64,000 nt of DNA from Streptomyces longwoodensis (GTDB lineage: Bacteria; Actinomycetota; Actinomycetes; Streptomycetales; Streptomycetaceae), in assembly GCF_001514125.1 (NCBI RefSeq), contig NZ_KQ948549.1:595438-659437 (forward strand), in the 5' to 3' direction. This document shows positions 36,651 through 43,792 of the stretch, one piece after another. Numbering within the stretch: the stretch's first letter is position 1; the number at the start of each line of letters is the position of its first letter. The translations under genes were made by a program, and so were the position numbers. Under the pieces are notes generated by a model. That model was given only the letters and a program-made list of their open reading frames with translations, did no database searches and was not told the origin of the DNA.

Positions 36651-37267
36651 CGGGACACCGCCTCCTGCGTGGCGATCAGATGGTCCACCAGGGCGAGCAG
36701 CGCGTCGACGGAGGAGTTCGTGTCCCGCGCGTCGCACGTCACCATCGGGGTGCCCGGCTCCAGGTCCAGCGCCCGGCGCAGCTGCGCCTCACCGTAATGG
36801 CGGGGCGCGTCGGGGAAGGCGTTGAACGCCACCGCGTACGGCAGTCCGCTCTCCTCGACCAGCCCCAGCACGTCGAACGACGCGTCGATCCGGCGGCTGT
36901 CGACCAGCACCAGCGCGCCGAGCGCGCCGTAGGCGATGTCGTCCCACAGCGAGCGGAACCGCTCCTGGCCCGGCGTGCCGAACAGGTACAGCACCACCCC
37001 GCCCGCCAGGCTCACCCGGCCGAAGTCGATCGCGACCGTCGTGGTCGTCTTGTCCCGCACCCCGGCCAGGTCGTCCACGCTCGCGGACGCCTCGCTGAGG
37101 TGCTCCTCGGTGTGCAGCGGCCGGATCTCCGACACCGAGTCGATCAGGGTCGTCTTGCCCACTCCGAACGGCCCCGCGACCAGGATCTTCACCAGGTCGC
37201 GGGCCGTGTCGGGCAGGTGGATCCCGTCGGCGGGGGAGGCGCTAGTGCTTGAGGGCGCGGAGGCCAT
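36647..37267 (-). CDS. cvnD: conservon small GTPase (CvnD)
   Basis: Ras-like ATP/GTP-binding protein of 206 residues from ATG 37267, overlapping cvnC by 26 bases. The P-loop GPFGVGKT is at residues 32-39; switch II is FGTPGQERF. The guanine motif NKxD reads NAFPD, as is normal for this actinobacterial family. Conservon GTPases act at the membrane with the CvnA kinase-like, CvnB roadblock and CvnC DUF742 proteins, resembling a G-protein-coupled receptor unit. Confidence 0.95.
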   Translation of the reverse strand: MASAPSSTSASPADGIHLPDTARDLVKILVAGPFGVGKTTLIDSVSEIRPLHTEEHLSEASASVDDLAGVRDKTTTTVAIDFGRVSLAGGVVLYLFGTPGQERFRSLWDDIAYGALGALVLVDSRRIDASFDVLGLVEESGLPYAVAFNAFPDAPRHYGEAQLRRALDLEPGTPMVTCDARDTNSSVDALLALVDHLIATQEAVSR

Positions 37268-37601
37268 CGGCCACTCTCTTCAGCAGGTCGGGTTCGAAGC
37301 GGTCGGCGGGCGGGATCGGCGCCCGGGCGAGGACCAGGTCCCGGTCGGCCAGGTCGGCGGCGAGGACCCGGACCGCGGAGACCGGCAGCCGCAGCAGGGC
37401 CGCCGCCTCCACGAGGGCCAGCGCGCCGCCCTCCAGGACGTCCAGCAGGGCGAGTGCGGCGGCGGGCAGCCCGGCGGGCACCGGAGCGTCACCGCGGGTG
37501 AGCACCGACAGCCGCTCCAGCTGGGGGCGGCTCGGCCGGGCCACCCCGCCGGTCGACAGGTACGCGGGAACCAGCGGGCGTCCGGCCGGGCGGCCGGTCA
37601 T
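37242..37601 (-). CDS. cvnC: conservon DUF742 protein (CvnC)
   Basis: Protein of 119 residues from ATG 37601, overlapping cvnB by 4 bases. The DUF742 core VRPLVPAYLSTGG-like start (here RPLVPAYLSTGGVARP) and ALLDVLEGGALALVEAAALLRLPVSAVRVLAADLADRDLV are clear; the latter resembles a winged helix. In the family it links the roadblock protein to the GTPase. The final residues (GLRALKH) are encoded by sequence that overlaps the GTPase gene. Confidence 0.93.
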   Translation of the reverse strand: MTGRPAGRPLVPAYLSTGGVARPSRPQLERLSVLTRGDAPVPAGLPAAALALLDVLEGGALALVEAAALLRLPVSAVRVLAADLADRDLVLARAPIPPADRFEPDLLKRVADGLRALKH

Positions 37602-38020
37602 GCCGTCGCGTCGTCGTCGGCTCCCCGGACCGCGGCCGCCATGGCCTTCTCGCCGAGCCGCGCCACCTGCGAGTGCACCCGGTGCGCCAGCAGGTCCAGG
37701 CGGACCTCGCCGTCGCCGTAGGCGGCCACACAGGTGCCGTGGTCGGTGGGCACGATCAGTACGTAGCCGAGGTCGGACTCGACGACCACCTGCCGCACCT
37801 CGGCCCGCTCGGCGTCGGCGAACGCGGCCGCCGCGGTCCGGCAGGCACCCTGCACGGTGCTGGTGATCGCGGCCACCCGCTCGGCCGACGCCTGCGACAG
37901 CGCGTCGGTGTGGCCGGTCACCAGCCCGTCGCGGGTCAGCATGACGGCGGCCAGGACGTGCGGCACCTGGAGGATCGGCTCCAGGACCCAGGCCGTGTCG
38001 CCCGTGTTGCGGCTGGTCAT
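37598..38020 (-). CDS. cvnB: conservon roadblock/LC7 protein (CvnB)
   Basis: Protein of 140 residues from ATG 38020, overlapping cvnA by 4 bases. It has a roadblock/LC7 fold typical of GTPase-activating partners: WVLEPILQVPHVLAAVMLTRDGLV, SERVAAITSTVQGACRTAA, and GYVLIVPTDHGTCVAAYGD. It is expected to form dimers and to modulate the CvnD GTPase. Confidence 0.94.
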   Translation of the reverse strand: MTSRNTGDTAWVLEPILQVPHVLAAVMLTRDGLVTGHTDALSQASAERVAAITSTVQGACRTAAAAFADAERAEVRQVVVESDLGYVLIVPTDHGTCVAAYGDGEVRLDLLAHRVHSQVARLGEKAMAAAVRGADDDATA

Positions 38021-39591
38021 CGGGCCGCTCCCCCTTCGTGGTCGGTCGGTTCGTGCGCTGAGCTGCGGCCGGCGCGCTGGTCTTGGTCGGCGGGTCCGGC
38101 GGGTCCGGCGGGTTGGGCGGGCCCGGTGGGCCTGGTTGGTCCGGTGGGTCCGGCGCCCTCGGTGCCCCTGCCGTCCCCGTCGGTCGTCCCGCCGTCGGTC
38201 GTGCCGTCGTCGTGCTGCCCGCCGGGGTGGGGTGCGGCGGACCGGGCGGCCGCGGTGCCCGCCTGGAGCGCGCCGAGCGCGGCCGCGGCGTCCTCGGGGC
38301 GGCGCGCCGGACGGTCCGCGGCGGGAGCGGGCCGGGGCGCGGCGGTCGCGGTACGACGACGCCGCCGGGGCAGGCCGTCCTCGGCGGGCCCCTGGTGCCC
38401 GGCCGCCTCCGACTCGGTGCGCTCGGCGTCGTAGCCGTGGGCCGGAGCGGGGACTGGTGCCGGTGCCGGTGCCGGTCCTGAGCCCGGGGCCGGTGCGGCC
38501 GGCCGGGCCGGGGCGGGCCGCCGGGTGGTGCGCGGGGCGCTCGCCGCGGGCGGCTTCTCGTCCGGGTCGAGGCGGCTGAGCAGGTGGCTGTCGACCCGCA
38601 GGACCGCCCGGACCCCGCCGTACGGGGAGGCGGAGGAGACGTCGACCCGCAGGTCGAACTGCCGGGTCAGCCGGCCGATCGCGGCCAGCCCCATGCGCGG
38701 CGGATCGCCCAGGTCGGTGAGCAGGATCGGGTCGTCGCCGGCCACCAGGCGCTGGGCGCGCCGGCGTTCGTCCTCGGTCATGCCCAGGCCCGCGTCGTCG
38801 ATGGTCACGCACACGCCGTGGTGGACGTGCTCCAGGCTGACCACGACGTCGGTGTCCGGGGCGGAGTGCCGCAGCGCGTTGTCCAGCAGTTCGGCGACGA
38901 TGATGGCGACCGGTTCGACCGCGTGCGAGACGAGGGCCGTGCCGGGTTCGAGGTGGTTGTGCACGGTGACCCGGTGGTAGCCCGCGAGCCGGGCCTGGCC
39001 GCCGGTGACCGCGTCGACCAGGTGGGACTCCTCGCGGGCCAGGCCCACCCAGGCCCCGCACACCACGGCGGCGACCTGCGCGCGCCGCAGCGACTGCTCG
39101 TTCTCGTGGTCGAGCGCGAAGAGGGTCTGCGCCAACTCGGGGTCGTCGTAGCGCTGCTGGAGCCGGCGCAGGGCGTCCTGGAGCCGGTACAGCGCCGCCT
39201 GGATCTCCCGGGTGGCCCCGCGCATGCCCGCCTGGGCGGCGGCGTCGACCCGGGTGCGCTGGGCGGCCACCTCGCTCTGCACGGCGACCAGGACGTCGTC
39301 GAGCGCCCGGCCCAGCGGGGTGCCGTCCGTCAACGGCTGCAGCGGGCCCGGCACGTCGACGTGCGGGTGGGTCACCTGCCGGGCCGCGGCGGGCACCCGG
39401 CGCGCGGCCAAGTGCTCGACCTCGGAGGTGAAGGCCCGCAGGGAACCGTCGAGTTGGGTGCGCAGCGCCGCGATCTCGGCGCGCCGGCGGGCGTCCCGGC
39501 GCCGCAGTCGCAGCAGTCCGCCCCCGAGGGCGAACGCGGACAGGGTGCCGAGGGCGAGGCCACCGGCGGCCAGATCCGGTAGAGCGGTCAT
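38017..39591 (-). CDS. cvnA: conservon sensor histidine-kinase-like protein (CvnA)
   Basis: Protein of 524 residues from ATG 39591 (MTALPDLAAGGLALG); longer starts are not supported. There is one N-terminal membrane helix (about 5-25), then a coiled helical region. LFALDHENEQSLRRAQ stands in the H-box position, followed by a HATPase domain at about 190-345: VAELLDNALRHSAPDT (N box), IDDAGLGM (G1) and GLAAIGRLTRQF. The C-terminal 170 residues are Pro/Ala/Gly-rich and probably disordered. It heads the six-gene conservon. It would be the membrane-side sensor; kinase activity is uncertain for the family. Confidence 0.9.
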   Translation of the reverse strand: MTALPDLAAGGLALGTLSAFALGGGLLRLRRRDARRRAEIAALRTQLDGSLRAFTSEVEHLAARRVPAAARQVTHPHVDVPGPLQPLTDGTPLGRALDDVLVAVQSEVAAQRTRVDAAAQAGMRGATREIQAALYRLQDALRRLQQRYDDPELAQTLFALDHENEQSLRRAQVAAVVCGAWVGLAREESHLVDAVTGGQARLAGYHRVTVHNHLEPGTALVSHAVEPVAIIVAELLDNALRHSAPDTDVVVSLEHVHHGVCVTIDDAGLGMTEDERRRAQRLVAGDDPILLTDLGDPPRMGLAAIGRLTRQFDLRVDVSSASPYGGVRAVLRVDSHLLSRLDPDEKPPAASAPRTTRRPAPARPAAPAPGSGPAPAPAPVPAPAHGYDAERTESEAAGHQGPAEDGLPRRRRRTATAAPRPAPAADRPARRPEDAAAALGALQAGTAAARSAAPHPGGQHDDGTTDGGTTDGDGRGTEGAGPTGPTRPTGPAQPAGPAGPADQDQRAGRSSAHEPTDHEGGAAR

Positions 39592-39835
39592 CGATGCGGT
39601 TCCAGGGGGATCGGGGCGGTCGGCGTTCCGGTCGGGAAGCGGGCAGGCGGGAGTCCGGAGCCCGTCGGACGGGCGGCTCCGGAGCACAGTACACACCGTC
39701 ATCGACCGGTCTCGCACGGTCGTCCCGTACTTCGCTCCGAATCCGCCCGTCTTCTGTTCGCTTCTGCGTCGACTGTCGGAATTGCCGTGCGGCGCAGGCC
39801 AGTTGAGCTGACGGGAATGCGCCGCCCCCGGCCGG

Positions 39836-40314
39836 TCAGCCGTTCGGCAGGATCACCGCGCGGCCGTCGACCGCCCCGGCGTGCAGCCGCTCGCACGCCA
39901 GCGGCGCGTCGTCCAGCGAGAACGTCTCGGTGTGCACCGACACCGCCCCGGCCCTGGCCGGCGCCAGCACCTCGATCAGCTCGCCGCCGACGAGGTCGAA
40001 CACCGCCTGCGCGCCCAGCCCGCCGGTGCGTTCACGGACCACGCCGACCGCCGCCGCGTCGGACAGCGCGGTCTCGTGGGCGCCGACCTGCGGGCGAGGC
40101 GCAGCTTGTCCTCGCTGACGTGGAGCGCGACCACCCGGGCCGGGCTCAGCGCGCGCAGCAGGATCAGCTGGAGGGCGGCGGCGGCCAGCGCGCCGCGCGT
40201 CTGCCGCGCCTTGCGCTGCCGCCGGTCCGCCCGCTTGCTGATGCTGCTCCGACTCCCCTCGTACTCGGTGGGATTGGGTGCTGCGGCCGATGGATTCTGA
40301 GTACGCGTACTCAG
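39836..40314 (-). pseudogene. deletion scar joining a TetR N-terminus to an alcohol dehydrogenase C-terminus
   Basis: On the minus strand, from about 40314, STRTQNPS...SISKRADRRQRKARQTRGALAAAALQL is a TetR-family N-terminus whose start codon position reads CTG. It runs without a break into LLRALSPARVVALHVSEDKLRLAR, which is mid-domain zinc-type alcohol dehydrogenase. A one-base loss near 40090 shifts the frame to VGAHETALSDAAAVG...GAQAVFDLVG. An in-frame loss of about 60 codons near 39985 then joins to ELIEVLAPARAG...LHAGAVDGRAVILPNG (C-terminus). So a regulator and an enzyme gene have collapsed. Confidence 0.75.
40297..40314. promoter_or_regulatory. perfect palindrome CTGAGTACGCGTACTCAG
   Basis: An 18-base perfect palindrome sits at the broken start of the TetR remnant and 65 bases upstream of the lipoprotein gene. 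It looks like a TetR-type autoregulatory operator left after the gene decayed. It may still act on the lipoprotein promoter. Confidence 0.6.
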
Positions 40315-40378
40315 GGATCAAGGCCTCCGGGAGGTGATCGTGGAGCCATTCCGAACGAACGAACGACTGGAGAAGACC

Positions 40379-40720
40379 ATGCGCATGTCCCGCCGTGTCC
40401 CCGGCGCCGCCGCTCCCCGTACCGGCCCGGTCCGTGCCGTCGCCGCCGTCCTCGCGAGCGCGGCGGCCCTCGCGGCGCTGACCGGCTGCGCCGGGTTCGA
40501 GTACCGGGAGCACATCTGCTCCGACGGCGAGTACCCCGCCCTGAACGTGGGCACGACCGGTTCCACCTGCGTCCCCGAGGGGGAGGCGCCCCCGGCGGGG
40601 TACGTGAAGTACCCGCGGGGCAAGGTGCCGCAGGAGGTCGACGACAAGTGGGACACCTACTGGCGCACCCACACCGTCGACGAGAAGGGTGCGATCGTCG
40701 AGGTCCCCGCCGGGAACTGA
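40379..40720 (+). CDS. small lipoprotein of unknown function
   Basis: Protein of 113 residues from ATG 40379 (TGGAGAAG upstream). It has an Arg-rich start, a hydrophobic stretch, and the lipobox LTGC with Cys37 as the lipidation site. The mature part CAGFEYREHICSDGEYPALNVG has further conserved Cys and ends with many Trp/Tyr. It matches a family seen widely in Streptomyces without known function. It should be anchored to the outer face of the membrane. It is convergent with the next gene (10 bases). Confidence 0.88.
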   Translation: MRMSRRVPGAAAPRTGPVRAVAAVLASAAALAALTGCAGFEYREHICSDGEYPALNVGTTGSTCVPEGEAPPAGYVKYPRGKVPQEVDDKWDTYWRTHTVDEKGAIVEVPAGN

Positions 40721-40730
40721 GCGGCGCGAG

Positions 40731-41222
40731 TCACCCGTCGCGCGGGGGTTCGGCCCGGCGCCGGGAGGAGGGCGTCCACACCGCGAGGCTGCCGTTGGCC
40801 TGCCGGAGCGCCTGCTCCAGCATCGAGGGCCGGTGCAGCGCGCCGCTCCCGTCCGGCGGCACGAGCCACTCCAGGCAACGGGCCGCCCGGTACGGCGGCG
40901 GTACGGCGACCCAGGCGCCCCGGCGCGCGTGCCGCACCCCCGCCCCGACCCACCGGCTGCCCGGGTCCGGCGGCAGGAAGAACCCCACCCGGTGCGCGGC
41001 GGTGTCGACCAGCGTGGGCCCCGGCACCGGCAGCGAGGGTTGCCACAGCAGGTCCAGGGTGAGCAGCCCCAGCCGGTCGGGCACGCTCAGCACGTCCCAG
41101 AACCGGCCCGCCTGCAACAGCGCGACGCCGTTCCCCTGGTCCCAGTCGCGCTTGCAGGCCCGGGGGTCCGTCGCCGCGGCGGCCAGCCACTCCACGCCGC
41201 GCATCCACCCTGCATCGCTCAT
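40731..41222 (-). CDS. hypothetical protein of a Streptomyces-specific family
   Basis: Protein of 163 residues from ATG 41222 (ACGGAG upstream). VALLQAGRFWDVLSVPDRLGL, GPTLVDTAAHRVGFFLPP and WLVPPDGSGALHRPSMLEQAL resemble a common actinomycete family sometimes annotated as a primase/polymerase N-terminal-like fold; I see no catalytic motif to support that activity. No signal peptide. It is the first gene after a 324-bp gap. Confidence 0.72.
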   Translation of the reverse strand: MSDAGWMRGVEWLAAAATDPRACKRDWDQGNGVALLQAGRFWDVLSVPDRLGLLTLDLLWQPSLPVPGPTLVDTAAHRVGFFLPPDPGSRWVGAGVRHARRGAWVAVPPPYRAARCLEWLVPPDGSGALHRPSMLEQALRQANGSLAVWTPSSRRRAEPPRDG

Positions 41223-41546
41223 GTCCGGCTCCGTGTGAGGTCCCTGGGGCGCGGCCGCACGCGGGCCGCGGACGATCGCCGGGTACGCCGCCTCCGACCG
41301 CTCGGCGACCCGGCATATGCATGCTGGTAGATATCTGCGGGTGGCGGAAGGGGTGGCGCGGCCTGGCGCTTTGCCCTGTTCCGTTCGGTTCTCGCGCTCG
41401 CGTTCGATGGCCGCCACCCGAGCGGGGGGCGCGCGGAGCGTACGCCGGGGCGTTGTCGCGCGTGCGGTATCGGTGGCGTCCCGCGCGCCCTGTGCCGACC
41501 GCGCCCCGGTTGCGTCCCGCCCGCCCGGCGGGCAGGGTTCCGTGCC
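41223..41546. other. 324-bp divergent gap
   Basis: No gene is recognised. An unusually A/T-rich patch at about 41313-41336 contains TAGATA (41328-41333), a candidate -10 for the plus-strand flavodoxin gene or for an unseen transcript. The other ORFs here lack ribosome sites. Confidence 0.45.
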
Positions 41547-41999
41547 GTGGCCACTTTGCTGATCGTGCATCACACGCCCTCGCCCAACTGCCAGGCGCTG
41601 TTCGAGGCGGTCGTCTCGGGCGCGACCGCGCCGGAGATCGACGGCGTGCGCGTGGAGCGGCGCGCCGCCCTGGCGGCCACCACGTCCGACGTGCTGGCCG
41701 CCGACGGTTTCCTGCTCGGCACCCCGGCGAACCTCGGCTACATGTCGGGTGCGCTCAAGCACTTCTTCGACCAGGTCTACTACCCCTGCCTGGACGCCAC
41801 CCGGGGCCGGCCCTTCGGCTACTGGGTGCACGGCGGCAACGACGTCACCGGCGCCGTGCGCGGCATCGAGGCGATCACCACCGGTCTGGCCTGGCGGCGC
41901 GCCGCCGAGCCGGTCACCGTCACCGGGGAGCCGGGCAGGGCCGACACCGAGGCGTGCTGGGAACTCGGCGCGACCCTGGCGGCGGGCCTGATGGACTGA
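41547..41999 (+). CDS. flavodoxin-like NAD(P)H-dependent reductase
   Basis: Protein of 150 residues from GTG 41547. It has a short flavodoxin fold: LLIVHHTPSPNCQALFEAVVSG (FMN phosphate loop), ADGFLLGTPANLGYMSGALKHFFDQ, and FGYWVHGGNDVTGA. This resembles the flavodoxin/WrbA-type family of Streptomyces. It probably binds FMN and reduces quinones or acts as an electron carrier. It is convergent with the ThuA-type gene, 23 bases away. Confidence 0.9.
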   Translation: MATLLIVHHTPSPNCQALFEAVVSGATAPEIDGVRVERRAALAATTSDVLAADGFLLGTPANLGYMSGALKHFFDQVYYPCLDATRGRPFGYWVHGGNDVTGAVRGIEAITTGLAWRRAAEPVTVTGEPGRADTEACWELGATLAAGLMD

Positions 42000-42022
42000 C
42001 AGTGCGTTCGTGCCGGCACCGG

Positions 42023-43774
42023 TCAGGGCAGGGCCCACTTCTGGTTCGTGGCGGCGGTGCAGGTCCACAGGTGGACGGGGGTGCCGTCGTTCCAGGTGCT
42101 GCCGGATGCGTCCAGGCACTTGCCGGACTGGGGGTTGCGGACCGTGGTGTCGGACTGGGGTGCCCACTTCTGTGCGCCGGTGCCGTTGCACGTCCACAGC
42201 TGGATCCGGGTGCCGTCGGCGGTGCCGCCTCCCGAGACGTCCAGGCACTTGCTCAACGCCTTCAGGGTGCCGTCGCCGCCGAGCGTCCACTTCTGTGCCG
42301 CGGTGCCGTTGCACGTCCACAGCTGCACCTTGGTCCCGTCGGCGGTCTGCGCGCCGTCGACGTCGAGGCACTTGCCGTTCACCCCCTTCACCGCACCCGA
42401 CCGCGGACCGGGTTGTTGTCCGCCTCCCTGCTTGACGCGGATGTTGCGGAAGGCCACCTCGTCGCCGTCCCCGTGGTTCTGGATGCCGATGTGTCCCTGG
42501 GCGAGGCTGCGTGCCGGATCGGTGTTGGTGAAGTCGTTGATCCTGCGGCCGTTGAGGAAGACCTCCAGCCGCTCGCCGGTGACGCGGAGTTCGTAGGTGT
42601 TCCACTCACCCGGTGGGTTGAGTGAGGCGTCGCGGGCGGCGAGGTCGGCGGACTGGAAACCGTAGACGGCGCCCGTGGTGCGCTCCGGCGCGTCGGTGGC
42701 GTCGATCTGCACCTCGTAGCCGTTGTTCACCGCGGACCACGGGTCGTCGGAGGCCGGGAAGCCGAGGAAGACCCCGGAGTTGTCGTCGCCGGCCGCCTTC
42801 CAGTCGAGTTTGACGGAGTAGTCGCCGCTGAACTCCTGTGCCGAGTACCAGAGCATCCCCAGTCCGCCGTGGGAGGTGAGGGTGCCGTCGGCGAGGGTGA
42901 ACCCGCCGGGCCCGGCCTGTTGCCAGCCGGTGGTGGAGGAGCCGTCGAACAGCGATGTGTAGCCGGTCTCGGGACGGCAGTCGGCGTGGGTCATGCCGGC
43001 GGCCCAGCGGATCGCACCGAGGAGGTGCCGGCGGAAGGCGGGCTCGGCGTACGACTCGTCCGTGTGACCGCCGCCGGTGTAGAAGGCCCGGCCGCCCTGG
43101 TAGTCCTTGCACCAGGCGATCGGGTGGTCGCCGGACATGGCGCCGCCCGAGTAGCTGGACTCGTCGAGGGAGGCGAGGACGTGGGCGCTGGTGCGCGGGT
43201 TGGTGCGGTAGTTGTACCACTCGTCGGTCCGCTGCCAGGTGCTGCCCAGATGGGCGGTGGCGTCGTGCGCCCGGTCCTCCACCTCGACGGTGGCCGGCTG
43301 GACGGCGGGGTGGGACTGGAAGAGGGCCCCGGCGAGGCCTTCATAGAAGGGCCAGTCGTACTCGGTGTCGGCGGCGGCGTGGATGCCGACGTACCCGCCG
43401 CCGCCGCGTACGTACTGCTCGAAGGCCGTCTGCTGGGTGGCGTCGAGCACGTCACCCGTGGTCGACAGGAAGACGACGGCCTTGTACGCAGCGAGGTTGC
43501 CGGCCGTGAACGCCTGCGCGTCCTCGGTGGCGTCGACGGTGAAGTGGCCGTCCGCGCCCAGGCTCCGCAGGGCCGCGATGCCGTCGTCGATCGAGGAGTG
43601 CCGGAAGCCGGCCGTCTTGGAGAAGACGAGGATCTTGTACGCCGGGTCGTCCGTCACGCGGATCTCCGGGCGGACGGACGGGCTCCCGCTCGCGGGCTGG
43701 GCCGCGGCCTGGGGGGCCAGGCACAGCGCGGCGGCGGCGAACAGTGCGAGGGGTACGTTCCAGGGTGCACGCAT
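42023..43774 (-). CDS. secreted ThuA - DUF1080 - ricin-lectin (CBM13) protein
   Basis: Protein of 583 residues. Signal peptide 1-25 (AAAQ). A ThuA-like glutamine-amidotransferase-fold domain lies at about 45-255: ILVFSKTAGFRHSSIDDGI, YVGIHAAADTEYDWPFYEG, AWCKDYQGGRAFYTGGGHTD. A DUF1080 (3-keto-glycoside hydrolase-type) jelly roll lies at about 270-455. A ricin-B lectin of three QxW-type repeats lies at about 456-583. It probably binds and modifies external sugars. It follows the PQQ-type dehydrogenase gene by 18 bases on the same strand and shares its C-terminal lectin almost exactly. Confidence 0.93.
   Translation of the reverse strand: MRAPWNVPLALFAAAALCLAPQAAAQPASGSPSVRPEIRVTDDPAYKILVFSKTAGFRHSSIDDGIAALRSLGADGHFTVDATEDAQAFTAGNLAAYKAVVFLSTTGDVLDATQQTAFEQYVRGGGGYVGIHAAADTEYDWPFYEGLAGALFQSHPAVQPATVEVEDRAHDATAHLGSTWQRTDEWYNYRTNPRTSAHVLASLDESSYSGGAMSGDHPIAWCKDYQGGRAFYTGGGHTDESYAEPAFRRHLLGAIRWAAGMTHADCRPETGYTSLFDGSSTTGWQQAGPGGFTLADGTLTSHGGLGMLWYSAQEFSGDYSVKLDWKAAGDDNSGVFLGFPASDDPWSAVNNGYEVQIDATDAPERTTGAVYGFQSADLAARDASLNPPGEWNTYELRVTGERLEVFLNGRRINDFTNTDPARSLAQGHIGIQNHGDGDEVAFRNIRVKQGGGQQPGPRSGAVKGVNGKCLDVDGAQTADGTKVQLWTCNGTAAQKWTLGGDGTLKALSKCLDVSGGGTADGTRIQLWTCNGTGAQKWAPQSDTTVRNPQSGKCLDASGSTWNDGTPVHLWTCTAATNQKWALP
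42027..42410 (-). repeat. 384-bp direct repeat, copy 1 (lectin end of ThuA gene)
   Basis: It aligns without gaps to 43797-44180 at an offset of 1770 bases, with 8 differences by my count (about 98%). Both copies encode the C-terminal ricin lectin in the same frame. Confidence 0.93.
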
Positions 43775-43792
43775 GGGGGGTCGCCTCCTCGG

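Noticed and set aside
41317..41562. Short plus-strand frame in the 324-bp gap
   Set aside because: Arg/Val-rich, no ribosome site, and overlaps the flavodoxin start; only the A/T-rich patch was noted.
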